Of a stretch of 64,000 nt of DNA, positions 63,953 through 64,000 are shown in pieces. The notes beneath the pieces were generated by a model. The model was given only the letters and a program-made list of their open reading frames with translations, was not told where the DNA came from and did not search any database. The translations under genes and the position numbers were made by a program. This DNA is from CAZWCX01 sp964632945 (GTDB taxonomy: Bacteria; Planctomycetota; MHYJ01; WSZJ01; CAZWCX01), in contig CAZWCX010000013.1 in NCBI GenBank assembly GCA_964632945.1, positions 23,499 to 87,498 on the forward strand. The letters run 5' to 3'. Each line of letters begins with the position of its first letter. The first letter of the stretch is position 1.

Positions 63953-64000
63953 CCCGGATTATTCATGAAGCCGCGCCAGCGGCTTCGTGAAAAATCCGCC
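63950..64000 (+). repeat. Intergenic repeat, copy C (cut by right edge)
   Basis: TAGCCCGGATTATTCATGAA is nearly identical to the inverted right end of copy B. It continues into GAAGCCGC-GCCA-GCGGCTTC, the same terminal hairpin. It begins exactly at the TAG stop of the RluA-type gene and runs out of the window. Confidence 0.7.

Overview
The window is about 70% GC, densely coded, with Shine-Dalgarno-led genes and, at several genes, recognisable -35/-10 promoters. It carries four Hanks-type Ser/Thr kinases (two with long TPR tails), a VIT-domain protein, a YdjY-domain protein, a cyclase-repeat protein, a subtilase fused to a PHP-like domain, and a rpmF-plsX-fabH-fabD-fabG block. This mix best fits a member of the Planctomycetota, probably an uncultured lineage. 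That assignment is inference from gene content; no rRNA is present to test it.

Left part (1-16 kb): a partial secreted protein, a small membrane protein, a duplicated-domain protein, a thioredoxin-fold (TlpA-like) protein, a kinase with zinc ribbons, an ArsM-like methyltransferase, a 1585-residue subtilase/PHP fusion, a GNAT acetyltransferase and an outer-membrane barrel. The main discovery is here. Two genes that conventional calling cuts short each have an in-frame TGA exactly where the family has a functional cysteine. Each TGA is followed at the right distance by a hairpin with a GGUC-containing loop, as in bacterial SECIS elements. They are therefore candidate selenoproteins: a UxxC thioredoxin-fold protein (2747-3358, minus) and a methyltransferase (5889-6614, plus). 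The first also carries an unexplained in-frame TAG at codon 28.

Middle (15-49 kb): an AIM24-family protein, a 1627-residue AsmA/TamB-like protein, two paralogous kinase-TPR receptors flanking a VIT protein, an ABC ATPase next to an ABC-2 permease/M1 aminopeptidase fusion, a CAP-domain protein, a zinc-ribbon/RING-like pair, an SDR oxidoreductase, small membrane proteins, a kinase-InlB-FGE fusion and a PMT-like glycosyltransferase.

Right part (50-64 kb): a YdjY protein with a membrane partner, a cyclase-repeat protein, inositol-phosphate synthase, a squalene/phytoene synthase-like enzyme, then a promoter-led run of rpmF-plsX-fabH-fabD-fabG plus a biotin-dependent carboxyltransferase. A RluA-type pseudouridine synthase ends the window. 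A family of intergenic repeats with inverted-repeat ends occurs three times; in three places the first bases of the repeat coincide with the TAG stop codon of the neighbouring gene.
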